A stretch of DNA of 64,000 bases from Alloalcanivorax profundimaris (GCF_015265435.1 NZ_JABJWH010000036.1:248001-312000); one strand, 5' to 3'. Shown: positions 1 through 8,691, counted from the first letter of the stretch. Numbers and translations: made by a program. Notes: generated by a model from the letters alone, not told the origin.

Positions 1-521
1 AGCGGCTCCACCAGGCTTACCTGGAAGCCGCCGTTGGACAGGTCGTTGGCGAATTCGCAGCCGATCAGGCCACCGCCCAGAATGGTGACGCTCTTCTTGC
101 CGTCCAGGGCCTGGCGGAAGCGGCCGTAGTCCATCAGGTCGTTCACCGAGAACACCTCGCCCACGGCGTCGCCTTCCAGGGGCGGGGTCCAGGTGTCGGC
201 GCCCAGCGCCAGCACCAGGGCGCTGTAGTCCAGGTGGTCGTCGGGCAGCAGCACCCGCTGCTTGTCGGTGTCGATGCCGGCCACGTGGACGCCGGTGCGC
301 ACGGTGACGTTGAACTGCTCGGCCACCTGTTCCGGCGTGGCCATGGCCAGCTCGTCGGCGGTCTTTTCCTTGGTGAAGCCGGTGGAGAGCATGGGCTTGG
401 AGTAGTTGCGCCCGTCGTCGGCGGTGAGCACCACCACCGGGGTCTCCTTGTCCAGCTTGCGGAATTCCTTGACCGTGTTGAAACCGGCGAGGCCGGATCC
501 GATGACGACGATGGGATTCAT
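1..521 (-). CDS. rubB: Rubredoxin-NAD(+) reductase, C-terminus cut by window edge
   Basis: FAD-dependent reductase that passes electrons from NAD(P)H to rubredoxin, which feeds the alkane hydroxylase AlkB. About 173 N-terminal residues are present. The protein opens with MNPIVVIGSGLAG, an FAD-binding Rossmann motif (GSGLAG, residues 8-13), and a second dinucleotide motif GGGLIG lies at about 149-154, as expected for the NAD(P)H domain of this family. The start is preceded by AAGGA and lies 47 bp downstream of the rubredoxin gene on the same strand, so the two form a rubA-rubB operon. Family members are about 380-390 residues, so a little over half the gene lies outside the window. The operon partner makes rubredoxin reductase more likely than a general NADH:nitrite-type oxidoreductase. 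Confidence 0.9.
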   Translation of the reverse strand, partial: MNPIVVIGSGLAGFNTVKEFRKLDKETPVVVLTADDGRNYSKPMLSTGFTKEKTADELAMATPEQVAEQFNVTVRTGVHVAGIDTDKQRVLLPDDHLDYSALVLALGADTWTPPLEGDAVGEVFSVNDLMDYGRFRQALDGKKSVTILGGGLIGCEFANDLSNGGFQVSLVEP

Positions 522-568
522 GGCGGGTCCTTGATCGGCGAAAGGGAGGAACTGGAAGGGATGGCGGC

Positions 569-733
569 TCAGATCTCGATCATCTCGAAATCTTCCTTGC
601 CCACGCCGCAGTCCGGGCACACCCAGTCCTCGGGGACGTCTTCCCACTTGGTACCGGGTTCGATGCCTTCCTCGGGCAGACCTTCTTCTTCATCGTAGAT
701 GAAGCCGCACACCACGCATTCCCATTTTTTCAT
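569..733 (-). CDS. rubA: Rubredoxin
   Basis: Small iron protein of 54 residues that carries single electrons from rubredoxin reductase to AlkB. It has the two iron-binding knuckles CVVCG (residues 6-10) and CPDCG (39-43), the aromatic core residues W4, Y13 and W38, and the usual length. No residue is inserted after the second CxxCG, so it resembles the AlkG2-type rubredoxins that work with alkane hydroxylases; that comparison is from memory of the family. It precedes the reductase gene in an operon. alkB itself lies more than 32 kb away, so the electron-transfer chain and hydroxylase are unlinked here. Confidence 0.95.
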   Translation of the reverse strand: MKKWECVVCGFIYDEEEGLPEEGIEPGTKWEDVPEDWVCPDCGVGKEDFEMIEI

Positions 734-903
734 GCTAAAACCTCGTTTCGTCGGAATCCGGGCCCGAGTAAACGGGCCGTTCCAGGGGGCCCGCTAACGT
801 AGCCACGGGCGTTGGAAAAATCAATGACAGTCAGTAATGGTAACTTTGCCCGCGAGCCATCGCGGCCCGCCGCGGTAGCGGTAAGCAGGGTTCGTGCCGA
901 CGC

Positions 904-932
904 TTGATTGAACGGTCATCCTGGGCCATAGT
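904..932 (+). promoter_or_regulatory. Possible sigma70 promoter for ubiC-ubiA
   Basis: TTGATT (904-909), a 17-bp spacer and CATAGT (927-932) lie about 30 bp before the ubiC start. Each hexamer matches the consensus at four of six positions, so this is a moderate prediction. Confidence 0.35.
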
Positions 933-962
933 CCCCGCGCCCATCGCGACCGAGCCAGAATC

Positions 963-1490
963 ATGCCCGATACCGCCTTGCACGCCGATGCCCACTGGCG
1001 CGCCCAGGAACGCCTTGTGCTGCCGCCGCTGATCCGCGACTGGCTGGCGGACCCCGGCTCGCTCACCGCCCGGCTGCGCGGCCTGGGTCCTTTCCGGGTG
1101 GCGCCGTCGCGGCGGGTGGTCGGCGCGCCGGACTTCGAAGAGCAGCACCAGCTCGGCCAGATGGGCCGACAGCGGGCATTGATCCGCGAAGTCACCTTAT
1201 TGGTGCACGAGCGCCCCGTGGTGGAAGCTCGCAGCGTCTTGCCGCTGACCACCCTGGCCGGCGCCAACCGCGGCCTGGCGCACATGGGCAGCCGCTCCCT
1301 GGGCAGCGAGCTGTACCGTCGCCCGGCGGCCCGACGCGACCAGGTGTGGGTGCGCTTCGGCCTCAGCCCCTCTGGCCAGGGGCCGTGTTGGGGGCGACAA
1401 TCCCGGTTCGTGAAGCGCGGCCGGCCGCTGTTGGTGGCCGAGCATTTCCTGCCCGCGCTCTGGGATTTGCTGCTCGAACCGGACCGCTGA
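963..1490 (+). CDS. ubiC: Chorismate lyase (chorismate-pyruvate lyase)
   Basis: Cytosolic enzyme that splits chorismate into 4-hydroxybenzoate and pyruvate, the first committed step of ubiquinone synthesis. The 175 residues are close to the roughly 165 of the E. coli enzyme. The family signatures are visible: the REVTLL strand followed by VEARSVLP (Arg at about 90, matching the substrate-binding arginine of UbiC) and the C-terminal GRPLLVAEHFLP stretch with the conserved acidic residue at about 160. The gene sits 3 bp before ubiA, which uses its product, giving the usual ubiCA operon. A possible promoter lies at 904-932. Confidence 0.93.
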   Translation: MPDTALHADAHWRAQERLVLPPLIRDWLADPGSLTARLRGLGPFRVAPSRRVVGAPDFEEQHQLGQMGRQRALIREVTLLVHERPVVEARSVLPLTTLAGANRGLAHMGSRSLGSELYRRPAARRDQVWVRFGLSPSGQGPCWGRQSRFVKRGRPLLVAEHFLPALWDLLLEPDR

Positions 1491-1493
1491 CCT

Positions 1494-2381
1494 ATGCTCG
1501 CTTTCGTGGAACACCGCTACCCGGCCCTGTGGCCCTGGATCCAGCTGATGCGCCTGGAGAAGCCGATCGGCAGCATGCTGCTGATGTGGCCCACCCTGTG
1601 GGCGCTGTGGATCGCCGGCGAGGGCACCCCCAGCCTCAAGCACATCATCATCTTCGTGCTCGGCGTGTACGTGATGCGCGCCGCCGGCTGCGTGATCAAC
1701 GACTACGCGGACCGGGACTTCGACGGCCATGTGGCGCGCACCGAGGGCCGCCCCCTGGCCACCGGGGCGCTGTCCTCGAAGCAGGCCCTGGCGCTGTTCG
1801 CCGGCCTCGGGCTGGTGGCCTTGGTGCTGGTGCTGTTCCTCAACCGCTTCACCCTGCTGCTGTCCTTCGGCGGCCTGGGGCTGGCCCTGCTCTACCCGTT
1901 CACCAAGCGCTTCACCTACCTGCCCCAGCTGTTCCTGGGCGCCGCCTTCAGTTGGGCGGTGCCGATGGCGTTCGCCGCGGAAACCGGCGCCGTGCCGGAA
2001 ATCGCCTGGCTGCTGTTCATCACCAACCTGCTGTGGACCGTGGCCTACGACACCGAGTACGCCATGTGCGACCGGGAAGACGACCTCAAAATCGGCATCA
2101 AGAGCACCGCCATCCTGTTCGGCGACCTGGACAAGCTGATCATCGGCGTGCTGCAGGGGCTCACCCTGGTGGCCCTGTGGCTGGTGGGGCAGCGGCTCGG
2201 TTTCGCCTGGCCCTGGTACCTGGGGCTGGCGGGCATGGCGGCGGGCTTCGTTCATCAACAATGGCGCATCCGTTACCGGGAGCGGTGGCCCTGTTTCCAC
2301 GCGTTCCTCAGCAACCATTGGACTGGAGGCTGCGTGTTCGTTGGGCTGTACCTGCAGTATTTGATTGCCGGTGGTGTCTGA
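1494..2381 (+). CDS. ubiA: 4-hydroxybenzoate polyprenyltransferase
   Basis: Integral inner-membrane enzyme that attaches the polyprenyl tail to 4-hydroxybenzoate in ubiquinone synthesis. It has 295 residues, several hydrophobic helices and both aspartate-rich, Mg-diphosphate-binding motifs of the UbiA superfamily: [10 protein letters not shown] (about 69-78) and [12 protein letters not shown] (about 186-197). An N-terminal block, [12 protein letters not shown], is also typical. It follows ubiC with a 3-bp gap, so the two are co-transcribed. The Pho box of phoB begins 12 bp after its stop codon. Confidence 0.97.
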   Translation: MLAFVEHRYPALWPWIQLMRLEKPIGSMLLMWPTLWALWIAGEGTPSLKHIIIFVLGVYVMRAAGCVINDYADRDFDGHVARTEGRPLATGALSSKQALALFAGLGLVALVLVLFLNRFTLLLSFGGLGLALLYPFTKRFTYLPQLFLGAAFSWAVPMAFAAETGAVPEIAWLLFITNLLWTVAYDTEYAMCDREDDLKIGIKSTAILFGDLDKLIIGVLQGLTLVALWLVGQRLGFAWPWYLGLAGMAAGFVHQQWRIRYRERWPCFHAFLSNHWTGGCVFVGLYLQYLIAGGV

Positions 2382-2393
2382 AAGGGTGCAAAT

Positions 2394-2411
2394 TTGTCAT
2401 CGGGATGTCAT
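2394..2411 (+). promoter_or_regulatory. Pho box upstream of phoB-phoR
   Basis: TTGTCAT, a 4-bp spacer (CGGG) and ATGTCAT form the 7-4-7 direct repeat bound by PhoB (consensus CTGTCAT repeated with 4 bp between). It lies 58 bp before the phoB start. This suggests positive autoregulation of phoBR under phosphate limitation, as known in E. coli. Confidence 0.85.
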
Positions 2412-2469
2412 AAAAAGGCAATGTAATAGGGGACAATTCAAAAACGGCGAAAAACCAGAGATTGCAGCC

Positions 2470-3174
2470 ATGTCCCGAAACCGCATTCTGATCGTTGACG
2501 ATGAACCGGCCATCCGCGAGATGGTGGCCGTGGCCCTCGAACTGGCCGATTTCGACGTGCTCGAGGCCGAGAACGCCCAGCGCGCCCACGAGTGCATTGT
2601 CGATGAGCGCCCGGATCTGGTGCTGCTGGACTGGATGCTGCCGTCGGTGAGCGGCATCGAGCTGGCGCGCCGCCTCAAACGCGAGGACGCCACCACCGAG
2701 GTCCCGATCATCATGCTCACGGCCAAGAGCGAGGAAGACAACAAGATCCAGGGCCTGGACGTGGGCGCCGACGACTACATCACCAAGCCGTTCTCCACCC
2801 GCGAGCTGATCGCCCGCATCAAGGCGGTGCTGCGGCGCTCCTCGGTGGCCGCCGCGGAGAAGGCCATCGACGTGGAGGGGCTGTGCCTGGACCCGGTGAG
2901 CCACCGCATCAGCGCCAACGGCAATCCGGTGGACATGGGCCCCACCGAGTACCGTCTGCTGGAGTTCTTCATGAGCCACCAGGAGCGCGCCTATTCACGC
3001 ACCCAGTTGCTGGATCAGGTGTGGGGCGCCAACGTGTACGTGGAGGACCGCACCATCGACGTGCACATCCGCCGGCTGCGCAAGGCCCTGGCGCCGCACG
3101 GGTTCGACGGTTTCATTCAAACGGTGCGGGGCACGGGGTACCGGTTCTCGGTGAAGACCAGCCAGGCCTCCTGA
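2470..3174 (+). CDS. phoB: Phosphate regulon response regulator PhoB
   Basis: OmpR-family transcription activator of the phosphate-starvation regulon. The 234 residues hold a receiver domain (about 1-120) with the acidic pair D10/D11 and the phospho-acceptor D54 in [10 protein letters not shown] at about 106 in [10 protein letters not shown], and a C-terminal winged-helix DNA-binding domain ending in TVRGTGYRF. An upstream in-frame start at 2365 would overlap the Pho box and the ubiA end, so the ATG at 2470 ([11 protein letters not shown]) is preferred. It is followed by phoR 18 bp downstream. A Pho box at 2394-2411 suggests autoregulation, and a matching box precedes pstS in this window. Confidence 0.97.
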   Translation: MSRNRILIVDDEPAIREMVAVALELADFDVLEAENAQRAHECIVDERPDLVLLDWMLPSVSGIELARRLKREDATTEVPIIMLTAKSEEDNKIQGLDVGADDYITKPFSTRELIARIKAVLRRSSVAAAEKAIDVEGLCLDPVSHRISANGNPVDMGPTEYRLLEFFMSHQERAYSRTQLLDQVWGANVYVEDRTIDVHIRRLRKALAPHGFDGFIQTVRGTGYRFSVKTSQAS

Positions 3175-3192
3175 TGGTTTAGGGTTCATTGC

Positions 3193-4521
3193 ATGAAGCA
3201 TCCCTCGGGAATGAGGGCCAGTCTGGCCAAGGAAGTCAACCGCATCCTGATCCTGGTGGCGGCCTCCCTGCTGCTGTGTCTGCTGTGGCGAACCATCTGG
3301 CCGTTGATCGCCGGGCTGGGGCTCTACATCATCTGGAGCACCCGCCAGCTGTTCGCCCTGTACACCTGGCTGGTGCGCGAGGAACACACCGATCCGCCGG
3401 ACGCCGGCGGCCTGTGGGGCGAGTTCTACACCCGCCTGGAGCACCTGTTCCGCCAGGAGCGGCGCGCCCAGGACAACCTGCAGGGCATCATCCAGCGCGC
3501 CCAGGAATCGGTGAACGCCCTGGAGGACGTGGTGGTGATGATCGACCAGCACGGCCATCTGGAATACTGGAACCACGCCGCCCAGAAGCACCTGGGCCTG
3601 CGGCCGGACAAGGACCTGGGCCAACCGCTCACCAACCTGATCCGCCATCCGCGCTTTACCCATTACCTGGCCAAGGGGCGTTTCAACGAGCCGCTGGAGA
3701 TTCCGGCGCCGGTGGATGACAACCGCATCCTGCAGTTCCGCATCACCGAGTTCGGCGAGGGCGACCAGCTGATCCTGGCCCGGGACATGACCCGGCTCCA
3801 TCACCTGGAAGAGATGCGCAAGGATTTCGTCGCCAACGTCAGCCACGAACTGAAGACGCCGCTCACCGTGCTCAAGGGCTACCTGGAAACGCTGCTGGAC
3901 ACGGTGCCCGAGGAGCAAACCCGGCTGCGCCGCGCCCTGCACCACATGGACACCCAGAGCCACCGCATGGAGGCCCTGGTCAACGACCTCCTGCTGCTGT
4001 CACGGCTGGAGAACACCAAGGCCGACAACACCGGGCAGACCGTGGCGGTGCACGGCATGCTGCACCGCATGCGCGAGAACGCCCTGGCCCTGGCGCGGGA
4101 AAAGGATCACGAGATCACCCTGGCGGTGCCCGAGGACGCGCGCCTGGTGGCCAACCCGGCGGAACTGGAAAGCGCCTTCGGCAACCTGATCACCAACGCG
4201 GTGAAATACACGCCGGCGCAGGGGCACATTCACATCGAGTGGCGCCAGGACGACCAGGGCGGCCACCTGTCGGTGAGCGACGATGGCCCCGGCATCGATC
4301 CGCAGCACATTCCCCGGCTTACCGAACGCTTCTACCGGCCGGACAACAGCCGCGTCACCCAGACCGGCGGCACCGGCCTGGGGCTGGCCATCGTCAAGCA
4401 CGTGATGCTGCGCCACGACGGCAAGCTGGAAATCCAGAGCGCCCTGGGCAAGGGCAGCACCTTCACCTGCCACTTTCCGCCGGCCCGGGTGGCGGGCAAA
4501 CCCGCCGTGACGAACCCCTGA
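3193..4521 (+). CDS. phoR: Phosphate regulon sensor histidine kinase PhoR
   Basis: Inner-membrane histidine kinase that phosphorylates PhoB when phosphate is scarce and acts together with PstSCAB and PhoU. The 442 residues comprise a hydrophobic N-terminal region (about 15-55), a PAS domain (about 100-190), a HisKA dimerisation domain with NVSHELKTPL (His at about 218) and a HATPase domain with N-box NLITNAVKY, DDGPGID and TGLGLAIVKHV. There is no large periplasmic loop, as in E. coli PhoR, which fits signalling through PhoU/Pst rather than direct ligand binding. It lies directly after phoB in the same operon. Confidence 0.96.
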   Translation: MKHPSGMRASLAKEVNRILILVAASLLLCLLWRTIWPLIAGLGLYIIWSTRQLFALYTWLVREEHTDPPDAGGLWGEFYTRLEHLFRQERRAQDNLQGIIQRAQESVNALEDVVVMIDQHGHLEYWNHAAQKHLGLRPDKDLGQPLTNLIRHPRFTHYLAKGRFNEPLEIPAPVDDNRILQFRITEFGEGDQLILARDMTRLHHLEEMRKDFVANVSHELKTPLTVLKGYLETLLDTVPEEQTRLRRALHHMDTQSHRMEALVNDLLLLSRLENTKADNTGQTVAVHGMLHRMRENALALAREKDHEITLAVPEDARLVANPAELESAFGNLITNAVKYTPAQGHIHIEWRQDDQGGHLSVSDDGPGIDPQHIPRLTERFYRPDNSRVTQTGGTGLGLAIVKHVMLRHDGKLEIQSALGKGSTFTCHFPPARVAGKPAVTNP

Positions 4522-4557
4522 CGCCGACCACCGCCGTAGGAACGGCTGGGCGGGGCG

Positions 4558-4764
4558 TCAGTAATGCGGCGGCGGCGCGTCCTGGATGCGCAGGGCCGCC
4601 AGCTCCTCGCCTTGCTCCACCACCCGGTCGATCAGCTTGCGGTAGGCGGCTTCCATCTCGTCCAGCTTGCGCTGCTGGTCACTGACGATGCGATTGAGGC
4701 TGGCCACCAGGTCCTCCTGGTAGGCCAGCTTGGTTTCGATATCAAGAAAACGGTTTTCGCTCAT
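4558..4764 (-). CDS. slyX: SlyX family protein
   Basis: Small coiled-coil protein of 68 residues. The family is widespread in gammaproteobacteria, but its molecular role is not established. The visible features match: a heptad-rich helix from about 5 to 60 (LETKLAYQED-type start, then VSDQQRKLDEME) and a proline/His/Tyr tail, APPPHY, characteristic of SlyX. The start codon follows a strong GGAGGAG Shine-Dalgarno at a spacing of about 7. It is convergent with phoR and precedes no obvious partner. Confidence 0.85.
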   Translation of the reverse strand: MSENRFLDIETKLAYQEDLVASLNRIVSDQQRKLDEMEAAYRKLIDRVVEQGEELAALRIQDAPPPHY

Positions 4765-4787
4765 GGGGCTCTCCTCCGGGGGCGGCA

Positions 4788-5384
4788 TTATACCGGGCCG
4801 GCGGCGCGAATGGCGTCGGTAAGCGCGGCTTCCGCTTCGGCCAGGGGGTCGCCGCCCAGGTGGTCGAGCTGGCCGTCGAGCAGCAAATGGCTGAAGCCGT
4901 GCACCATGGCCCAGGCACGCAGCGCCGCGTGGTGGCCGTCGTCGTCCCCGGCCAGGCCGGTGCGCGCCACCGCCTGGCGCAGGGTCTCGAAGGCGGCGGC
5001 GGAGGCCTCGGTGAGCTCCGGGTCATCGTTGTCGCCGCTGCGGCGGGCAGCGGCGGCGCCGCTGAACATCAGCCGGAACAGCGCGGGATTGGCGTGGGCG
5101 AAACGCAGATAGCTGAGCCCGCCGGCCACCAGCTGTCGCCCGGGTCCGTCCGCGGCCGCCTCGGCGGCCTCCTGGGCGGCGCGCAGGCGCCGGAACCCCT
5201 CCGCCGCCAGGGCCAGCAGCAAGGCATCCTTGTTGGCGAAGTGCCGGTAACTGGCGTTGGCCGTGACGCCCACCCGGCGCGCCAGTTCACGCAGGCTGAA
5301 GCCATCGCCGCCCTTTTCCGCCAGCAACGCCAGCCCCTCTTCCACCAGCGCCGGGCGCAGGTTGCCGTGGTGGTATGTGGACAC
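4788..5384 (-). CDS. TetR/AcrR family regulator with WHG-type C-terminal domain
   Basis: Predicted one-component transcription regulator of 198 residues. The N-terminal TetR helix-turn-helix is clear: TYHHGNLRPALVEEGL, then FSLRELARRVGVTANASYRHF and NKDALLLA. The C-terminal ligand domain contains the WAMVHGFSHL stretch of the TetR WHG group. I chose the GTG at 5384 because GGAGG lies 9 nt before it and family members start close to TYHHG; ATG at 5393 touches the Shine-Dalgarno and is less likely, and a GTG at 5414 is also open. The ligand and targets are unknown. It is divergent from the manganese exporter region, but that gene has its own riboswitch, so no link is implied. Confidence 0.85.
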   Translation of the reverse strand: MSTYHHGNLRPALVEEGLALLAEKGGDGFSLRELARRVGVTANASYRHFANKDALLLALAAEGFRRLRAAQEAAEAAADGPGRQLVAGGLSYLRFAHANPALFRLMFSGAAAARRSGDNDDPELTEASAAAFETLRQAVARTGLAGDDDGHHAALRAWAMVHGFSHLLLDGQLDHLGGDPLAEAEAALTDAIRAAGPV

Positions 5385-5480
5385 GCTTTTCATCCTCCGA
5401 CTCGCGGTGTTCACAGCCTACACATGAAGCCGCGCCGGCGCAGCCGGACTTGCCTTCCCCGACCCGCCCCGCTAAGGTTG

Positions 5481-5625
5481 GCGCCGTCTTGGGGGAGTAG
5501 TCGCCGGGCCACCCCGCCCTGGACGGTCGTCAACATCTTTGCGCCTCAATGCGCATGGCGGCCGTGTCCCGCCGCGCCAAGCATGGCGCCGGTGGTATCG
5601 ACGAGACCTGAGGCATTGTCCGTAT
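5481..5625 (+). ncRNA. yybP-ykoY manganese riboswitch
   Basis: The leader of the GDT1-family gene carries the conserved blocks of this Mn2+-sensing class in order: GGGGGAGTAG (5491-5500, metal-binding loop L1), GGTCGTCAACAT (5525-5536) and CGAGACC (5602-5608, loop L3). A variable helix lies between them. The family is known to control manganese exporters of the UPF0016/GDT1 and MntP types, which matches the downstream gene. The recognition is by eye, without a covariance model. Confidence 0.85.
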
Positions 5626-5630
5626 TCCGC

Positions 5631-5681
5631 GGGGGCGGGATCGACGGGCGATGTCTCCGGTTGCTGATCGATCCCGCCCCC
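5631..5681 (+). promoter_or_regulatory. Expression-platform hairpin of the riboswitch
   Basis: Perfect 14-bp inverted repeat: left arm 5631-5644, right arm 5668-5681, 23-nt loop. It has no following T-tract, and the Shine-Dalgarno AAGGA (5683-5687) starts 2 nt after it. This suggests control of translation initiation rather than classical intrinsic termination; that is inference. Confidence 0.65.
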
Positions 5682-5693
5682 TAAGGAACCCCG

Positions 5694-6242
5694 TTGGACG
5701 CTTTTCTCTCTTCCACCCTGCTGGTCGCCCTGGGCGAAATCGGTGACAAGACCCAGTTGCTGTCACTGGCCCTGGTGGTGCGCTATCGCAAGCCCTGGCC
5801 GATTCTCGCCGGCGTGGTCGTCGCCACCCTGATCAACCACGGCCTCAGCGTCTGGTTCGGCGACTGGCTGGCGGACGCCATTCCCGCCGACTGGCTAACC
5901 TGGATCCTGGGCCTGAGCTTCATCGCCCTGGGCCTGTGGATGCTGATTCCGGACAAGGACGAGGAGATCGGCGACCGGTACCGGTTCGGGCCCTTTCTGA
6001 CCAGCCTGGTGCTGTTCTTCATCGCCGAGATCGGCGACAAGACCCAGGTGGCCACGGTGGCCCTGGCGGTGCGCTTCCAGGAATTCTGGCCGGTGCTTCT
6101 CGGCACCACCACGGGTATGATCGCCGCCAACCTGCCGGTGATCTGGGTGGCTCACCGCCTCGCCAGCGAGCGCTTCGAAATCTGGGCGCACCGGATCAGC
6201 GCCGCCCTGTTCATCGCCTTCGGCGCCTGGGCGCTGCTTTGA
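5694..6242 (+). CDS. TMEM165/GDT1 family (UPF0016) manganese exporter
   Basis: Inner-membrane cation transporter of 182 residues with about six hydrophobic helices. It carries two copies of the family motif EIGDKTQ, at about 15-21 and 112-118, in the internally duplicated arrangement typical of UPF0016. Members such as Vibrio MneA export Mn2+. The start is TTG at 5694, with AAGGA at a good distance; the protein then reads MDAFLSSTLLVALGEIGDKTQ. Regulation is expected through the riboswitch and hairpin just upstream, so expression should rise with manganese. It is followed 20 bp later by yaeQ, which may be co-transcribed. Confidence 0.92.
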   Translation: MDAFLSSTLLVALGEIGDKTQLLSLALVVRYRKPWPILAGVVVATLINHGLSVWFGDWLADAIPADWLTWILGLSFIALGLWMLIPDKDEEIGDRYRFGPFLTSLVLFFIAEIGDKTQVATVALAVRFQEFWPVLLGTTTGMIAANLPVIWVAHRLASERFEIWAHRISAALFIAFGAWALL

Positions 6243-6261
6243 ATCAAGAGGGGAACCATCC

Positions 6262-6813
6262 ATGGCGCTGACCGCCACCATCCACAAGGCCGAGCTGACC
6301 GTCTCGGATCTCGACCGCGACTACTACGCCACCCACAACCTGACGGTGGCGCTGCATCCGTCCGAGACCGAATCGCGCATGATGCTGCGGCTGATGGCCT
6401 TCGCCCTCAACGCCCACCAGGACCTGTCGTTTACCCGGGGCCTTTCCAACACCGAGGAACCGGACCTGTGGCAACGCGAGCCGGACCAGACCCTGGCACA
6501 CTGGATTGAACTGGGGATGCCCGACGAGAAGCGGCTGCGCAAGGCCTGCGGCCTGGCCCGCCGGGTCACCGTTTACGTCTACGGACAACGCAGCCCCCAG
6601 GTATGGTGGGAAGGCATGCGCGACAAGGTGCGGCGTTTCGGCAACCTGCGCATCGTCCACGTGGACCCCGCCAGTGAAGCGGCGCTGGCCGGCTACTGCC
6701 AGCGCGCCATGCAACTGCAGGCGATGATCCAGGACGGCCAGCTCTGGTTCGGCGACACCGCCGGATCCACCGAAGTGGGCCTCGCCACCTGGTACGCCGG
6801 CGACAAATCGTAA
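6262..6813 (+). CDS. yaeQ: YaeQ family protein
   Basis: Conserved cytosolic protein of 183 residues with a PD-(D/E)XK nuclease-like fold. Its biochemical role is unproven; in E. coli it was found as a multicopy suppressor linked to RfaH. Typical family stretches are present: MALTATIHKAEL at the start, DRDYYATHNLTVALHPSETE, and a mid-protein WIELGMPDEKRLRKACG. The length is normal. It lies 20 bp after the GDT1 gene and 5 bp before the next gene, so all three could share a transcript. Confidence 0.9.
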   Translation: MALTATIHKAELTVSDLDRDYYATHNLTVALHPSETESRMMLRLMAFALNAHQDLSFTRGLSNTEEPDLWQREPDQTLAHWIELGMPDEKRLRKACGLARRVTVYVYGQRSPQVWWEGMRDKVRRFGNLRIVHVDPASEAALAGYCQRAMQLQAMIQDGQLWFGDTAGSTEVGLATWYAGDKS

Positions 6814-6818
6814 CCGCC

Positions 6819-8000
6819 ATGAAAAAAGCATTCTGGATCGCCGTGATAGTGGCGATCCCCGCCCTCCTGATCATCGGGCTCCAGGACGAGCCGCTCAACG
6901 CCAGGGCGAAGGCCTGGCTGGCCGACGCGCCCACCGAAAGCCGGGCCTACGACTGCTTGCTGGGCCTGGGCGCCACGCCGGACCAGGACGGCTGCGCCGT
7001 GGGCGCGGCCTTCCGCCGCTCAAACCGGCTGCTGGAAACGGACCCACCGGGCGGTTCCGCTGCCCCGTTAATGGATCAGCCACTGCTGTGCCGGTATCGG
7101 GAAGCCGGCTGTCTGCGCCGGCAGCAAGCCAGCCCCGCCGAGAGCCGCGCCTTGCTGTCCCGGCACGCGGTATTGCGGCAACGCTATCTGCACATTCTGT
7201 CCCTGGACGATTTCGCCGAGCTGACGCCAGCCACGCTGGAGGCCCGTTTCCCACCCCATTCGTTGTTGATGGCTGGGGCTCGCCTGCAATCCCTGGCGGT
7301 GGCCAGCGGCGCCGAGGACGCCGACACCCTGCCCGGGGAGATTGGCCGGCTGCGCGACCTGCTTGCCCGTCCGCATAACCTGATCAGCAAGATGACCGTG
7401 GTCGCCATGCTGGAGGAGAAGTCGCGCCTGGCCGCCCTGCTGGTTCAAAGCGGCCGAATGCCCAACCCCCTGCCCGCCCCTCTCGGCCAGGACGAGCGGA
7501 ACATGGACGAGGCGTTCAAGGCCGAGTTCCGGCTGATGGCGAATCTGTTCCTGCGGCAGCTCCAGCGGGACAACGAGTCGGTGGGGCTGTATGAGCGGCT
7601 GTGGCTAAGCGCCGGACTCCGCCCGAGGATGACGGTGAACCGGCTCACTCCCTTGTACCGGCATTACATGACGCAGGCAACGCTTCCCCCCGAAGCACGT
7701 TCGAGCACGCCTTTCTCGCTGCCCGCCCCGGGAATCCGGTCGCGGCTGACCAATCCGGTGGGCAACCGGCTGGTGGCGATCCAGGGCCCGGATTTCATGC
7801 CCTATATCGCCCGCCTGGACGTTCTGGACGCCCGGCTGCGCCTGTTCCACTGGCTTGCCGGAGCCTCGAACCCGCCGGCCAATCCCTGGCGGTCCCGCGC
7901 CGCCCCCCCCAGGCGCGCGGCCACCGAGCTGTGCTTCGACGCGCCACCGACCGACGGCGACCGGCGGCCCTGCCTGCCCTTCTACAAGCCCGCTGATTGA
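6819..8000 (+). CDS. Uncharacterised membrane-anchored protein
   Basis: Protein of 393 residues that I do not recognise. It begins with a single hydrophobic segment (about 4-20, [20 protein letters not shown]) without an obvious lipobox or signal-peptidase site, so a signal anchor with a periplasmic body is likely. The rest is rich in Leu, Arg and Pro. Cys pairs at about 46/59 and 91/99 and in the C-terminal tail could form disulphides. The codon third-position GC is high, as in neighbouring genes, which supports real coding. Its last 206 bp overlap the convergent arsH reading frame. It starts 5 bp after yaeQ. Confidence 0.75.
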   Translation: MKKAFWIAVIVAIPALLIIGLQDEPLNARAKAWLADAPTESRAYDCLLGLGATPDQDGCAVGAAFRRSNRLLETDPPGGSAAPLMDQPLLCRYREAGCLRRQQASPAESRALLSRHAVLRQRYLHILSLDDFAELTPATLEARFPPHSLLMAGARLQSLAVASGAEDADTLPGEIGRLRDLLARPHNLISKMTVVAMLEEKSRLAALLVQSGRMPNPLPAPLGQDERNMDEAFKAEFRLMANLFLRQLQRDNESVGLYERLWLSAGLRPRMTVNRLTPLYRHYMTQATLPPEARSSTPFSLPAPGIRSRLTNPVGNRLVAIQGPDFMPYIARLDVLDARLRLFHWLAGASNPPANPWRSRAAPPRRAATELCFDAPPTDGDRRPCLPFYKPAD

Positions 8001-8691
8001 CGCGGCGGGACACTTCCTCGGCGCTTTCGCGGCGCTCCGAGTAGCGGTCGGTGAGGTAGTCGGCGCGGTCGCGTACCAGCAGGGTGAACTTCATCAGCTC
8101 TTCCATGACGTCGACGATGCGGTCATAGAAGGGCGAGGGTTTCATGCGATCGTCGTCGCCGAATTCCAGGAACGCCTTGGGCACCGAGGACTGGTTGGGG
8201 ATGGTGAGCATGCGCATCCAGCGGCCCAGCACGCGCAGCTGGTTGACCGCGTTGAACGACTGCGAGCCGCCGCACACCTGCATCACCGCCAGGGTCTTGC
8301 CCTGGGTCGGACGCACGCCGCCCAGCGCCAGGGGAATCCAGTCGATCTGCGCCTTCATGATGCCGGTCATGGCGCCGTGGCGTTCCGGGGAGCACCACAC
8401 CATGCCCTCGGACCATTGCGCCAGTTCGCGCAGTTCCTGGACCTTGGGGTGCTCCGCCGGCTCGGCGTCCGGCAGCGGCAGGCCCCGTGGATCGAAGATC
8501 CGCGTTTCCGCGCCCATGGCCTCCAGCAGCCGGGCCGCCTCTTCCACCGCCAGGCGACTGAACGAGCGCGCCCGTAACGAGCCGTATAACAGCAGAATGC
8601 GCGGTCGATGAGACGATGGCGCGTCCTTGAACACGGACGTCGCGTCCGGTGTTTGGAAGCATCCGTTATCGATGTTGGGCAGATCAGACAT
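7795..8691 (-). CDS. arsH: Arsenical resistance flavoprotein ArsH with abnormal C-terminal extension
   Basis: NADPH-dependent flavin protein of the ArsH family, known to oxidise organoarsenicals and to reduce quinones or metals. Residues 1-232 look complete: the flavodoxin-like phosphate loop [12 protein letters not shown], the ERHGAMTG and [20 protein letters not shown] blocks, and a C-terminal [17 protein letters not shown]. Normal family members end about here, at roughly 230-240 residues. This frame runs on for 66 more Arg/Gly/Ala-rich residues (298 total) through the antisense of the convergent upstream gene. The extension looks like readthrough after loss of the original stop. It is the last gene of the arsR-arsC-arsB-arsH set. 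Confidence 0.85.
   Translation of the reverse strand: MSDLPNIDNGCFQTPDATSVFKDAPSSHRPRILLLYGSLRARSFSRLAVEEAARLLEAMGAETRIFDPRGLPLPDAEPAEHPKVQELRELAQWSEGMVWCSPERHGAMTGIMKAQIDWIPLALGGVRPTQGKTLAVMQVCGGSQSFNAVNQLRVLGRWMRMLTIPNQSSVPKAFLEFGDDDRMKPSPFYDRIVDVMEELMKFTLLVRDRADYLTDRYSERRESAEEVSRRVNQRACRRAGRAAGRRRSVARRSTARWPRAWGGRRGTARDWPAGSRLRQASGTGAAGRPERPGGRYRA

Noticed and set aside
5631-5681. Intrinsic terminator in the manganese leader.
   Set aside because: The stem is strong, but no T-tract follows and the ribosome-binding site is directly adjacent, so it is listed as a regulatory hairpin.
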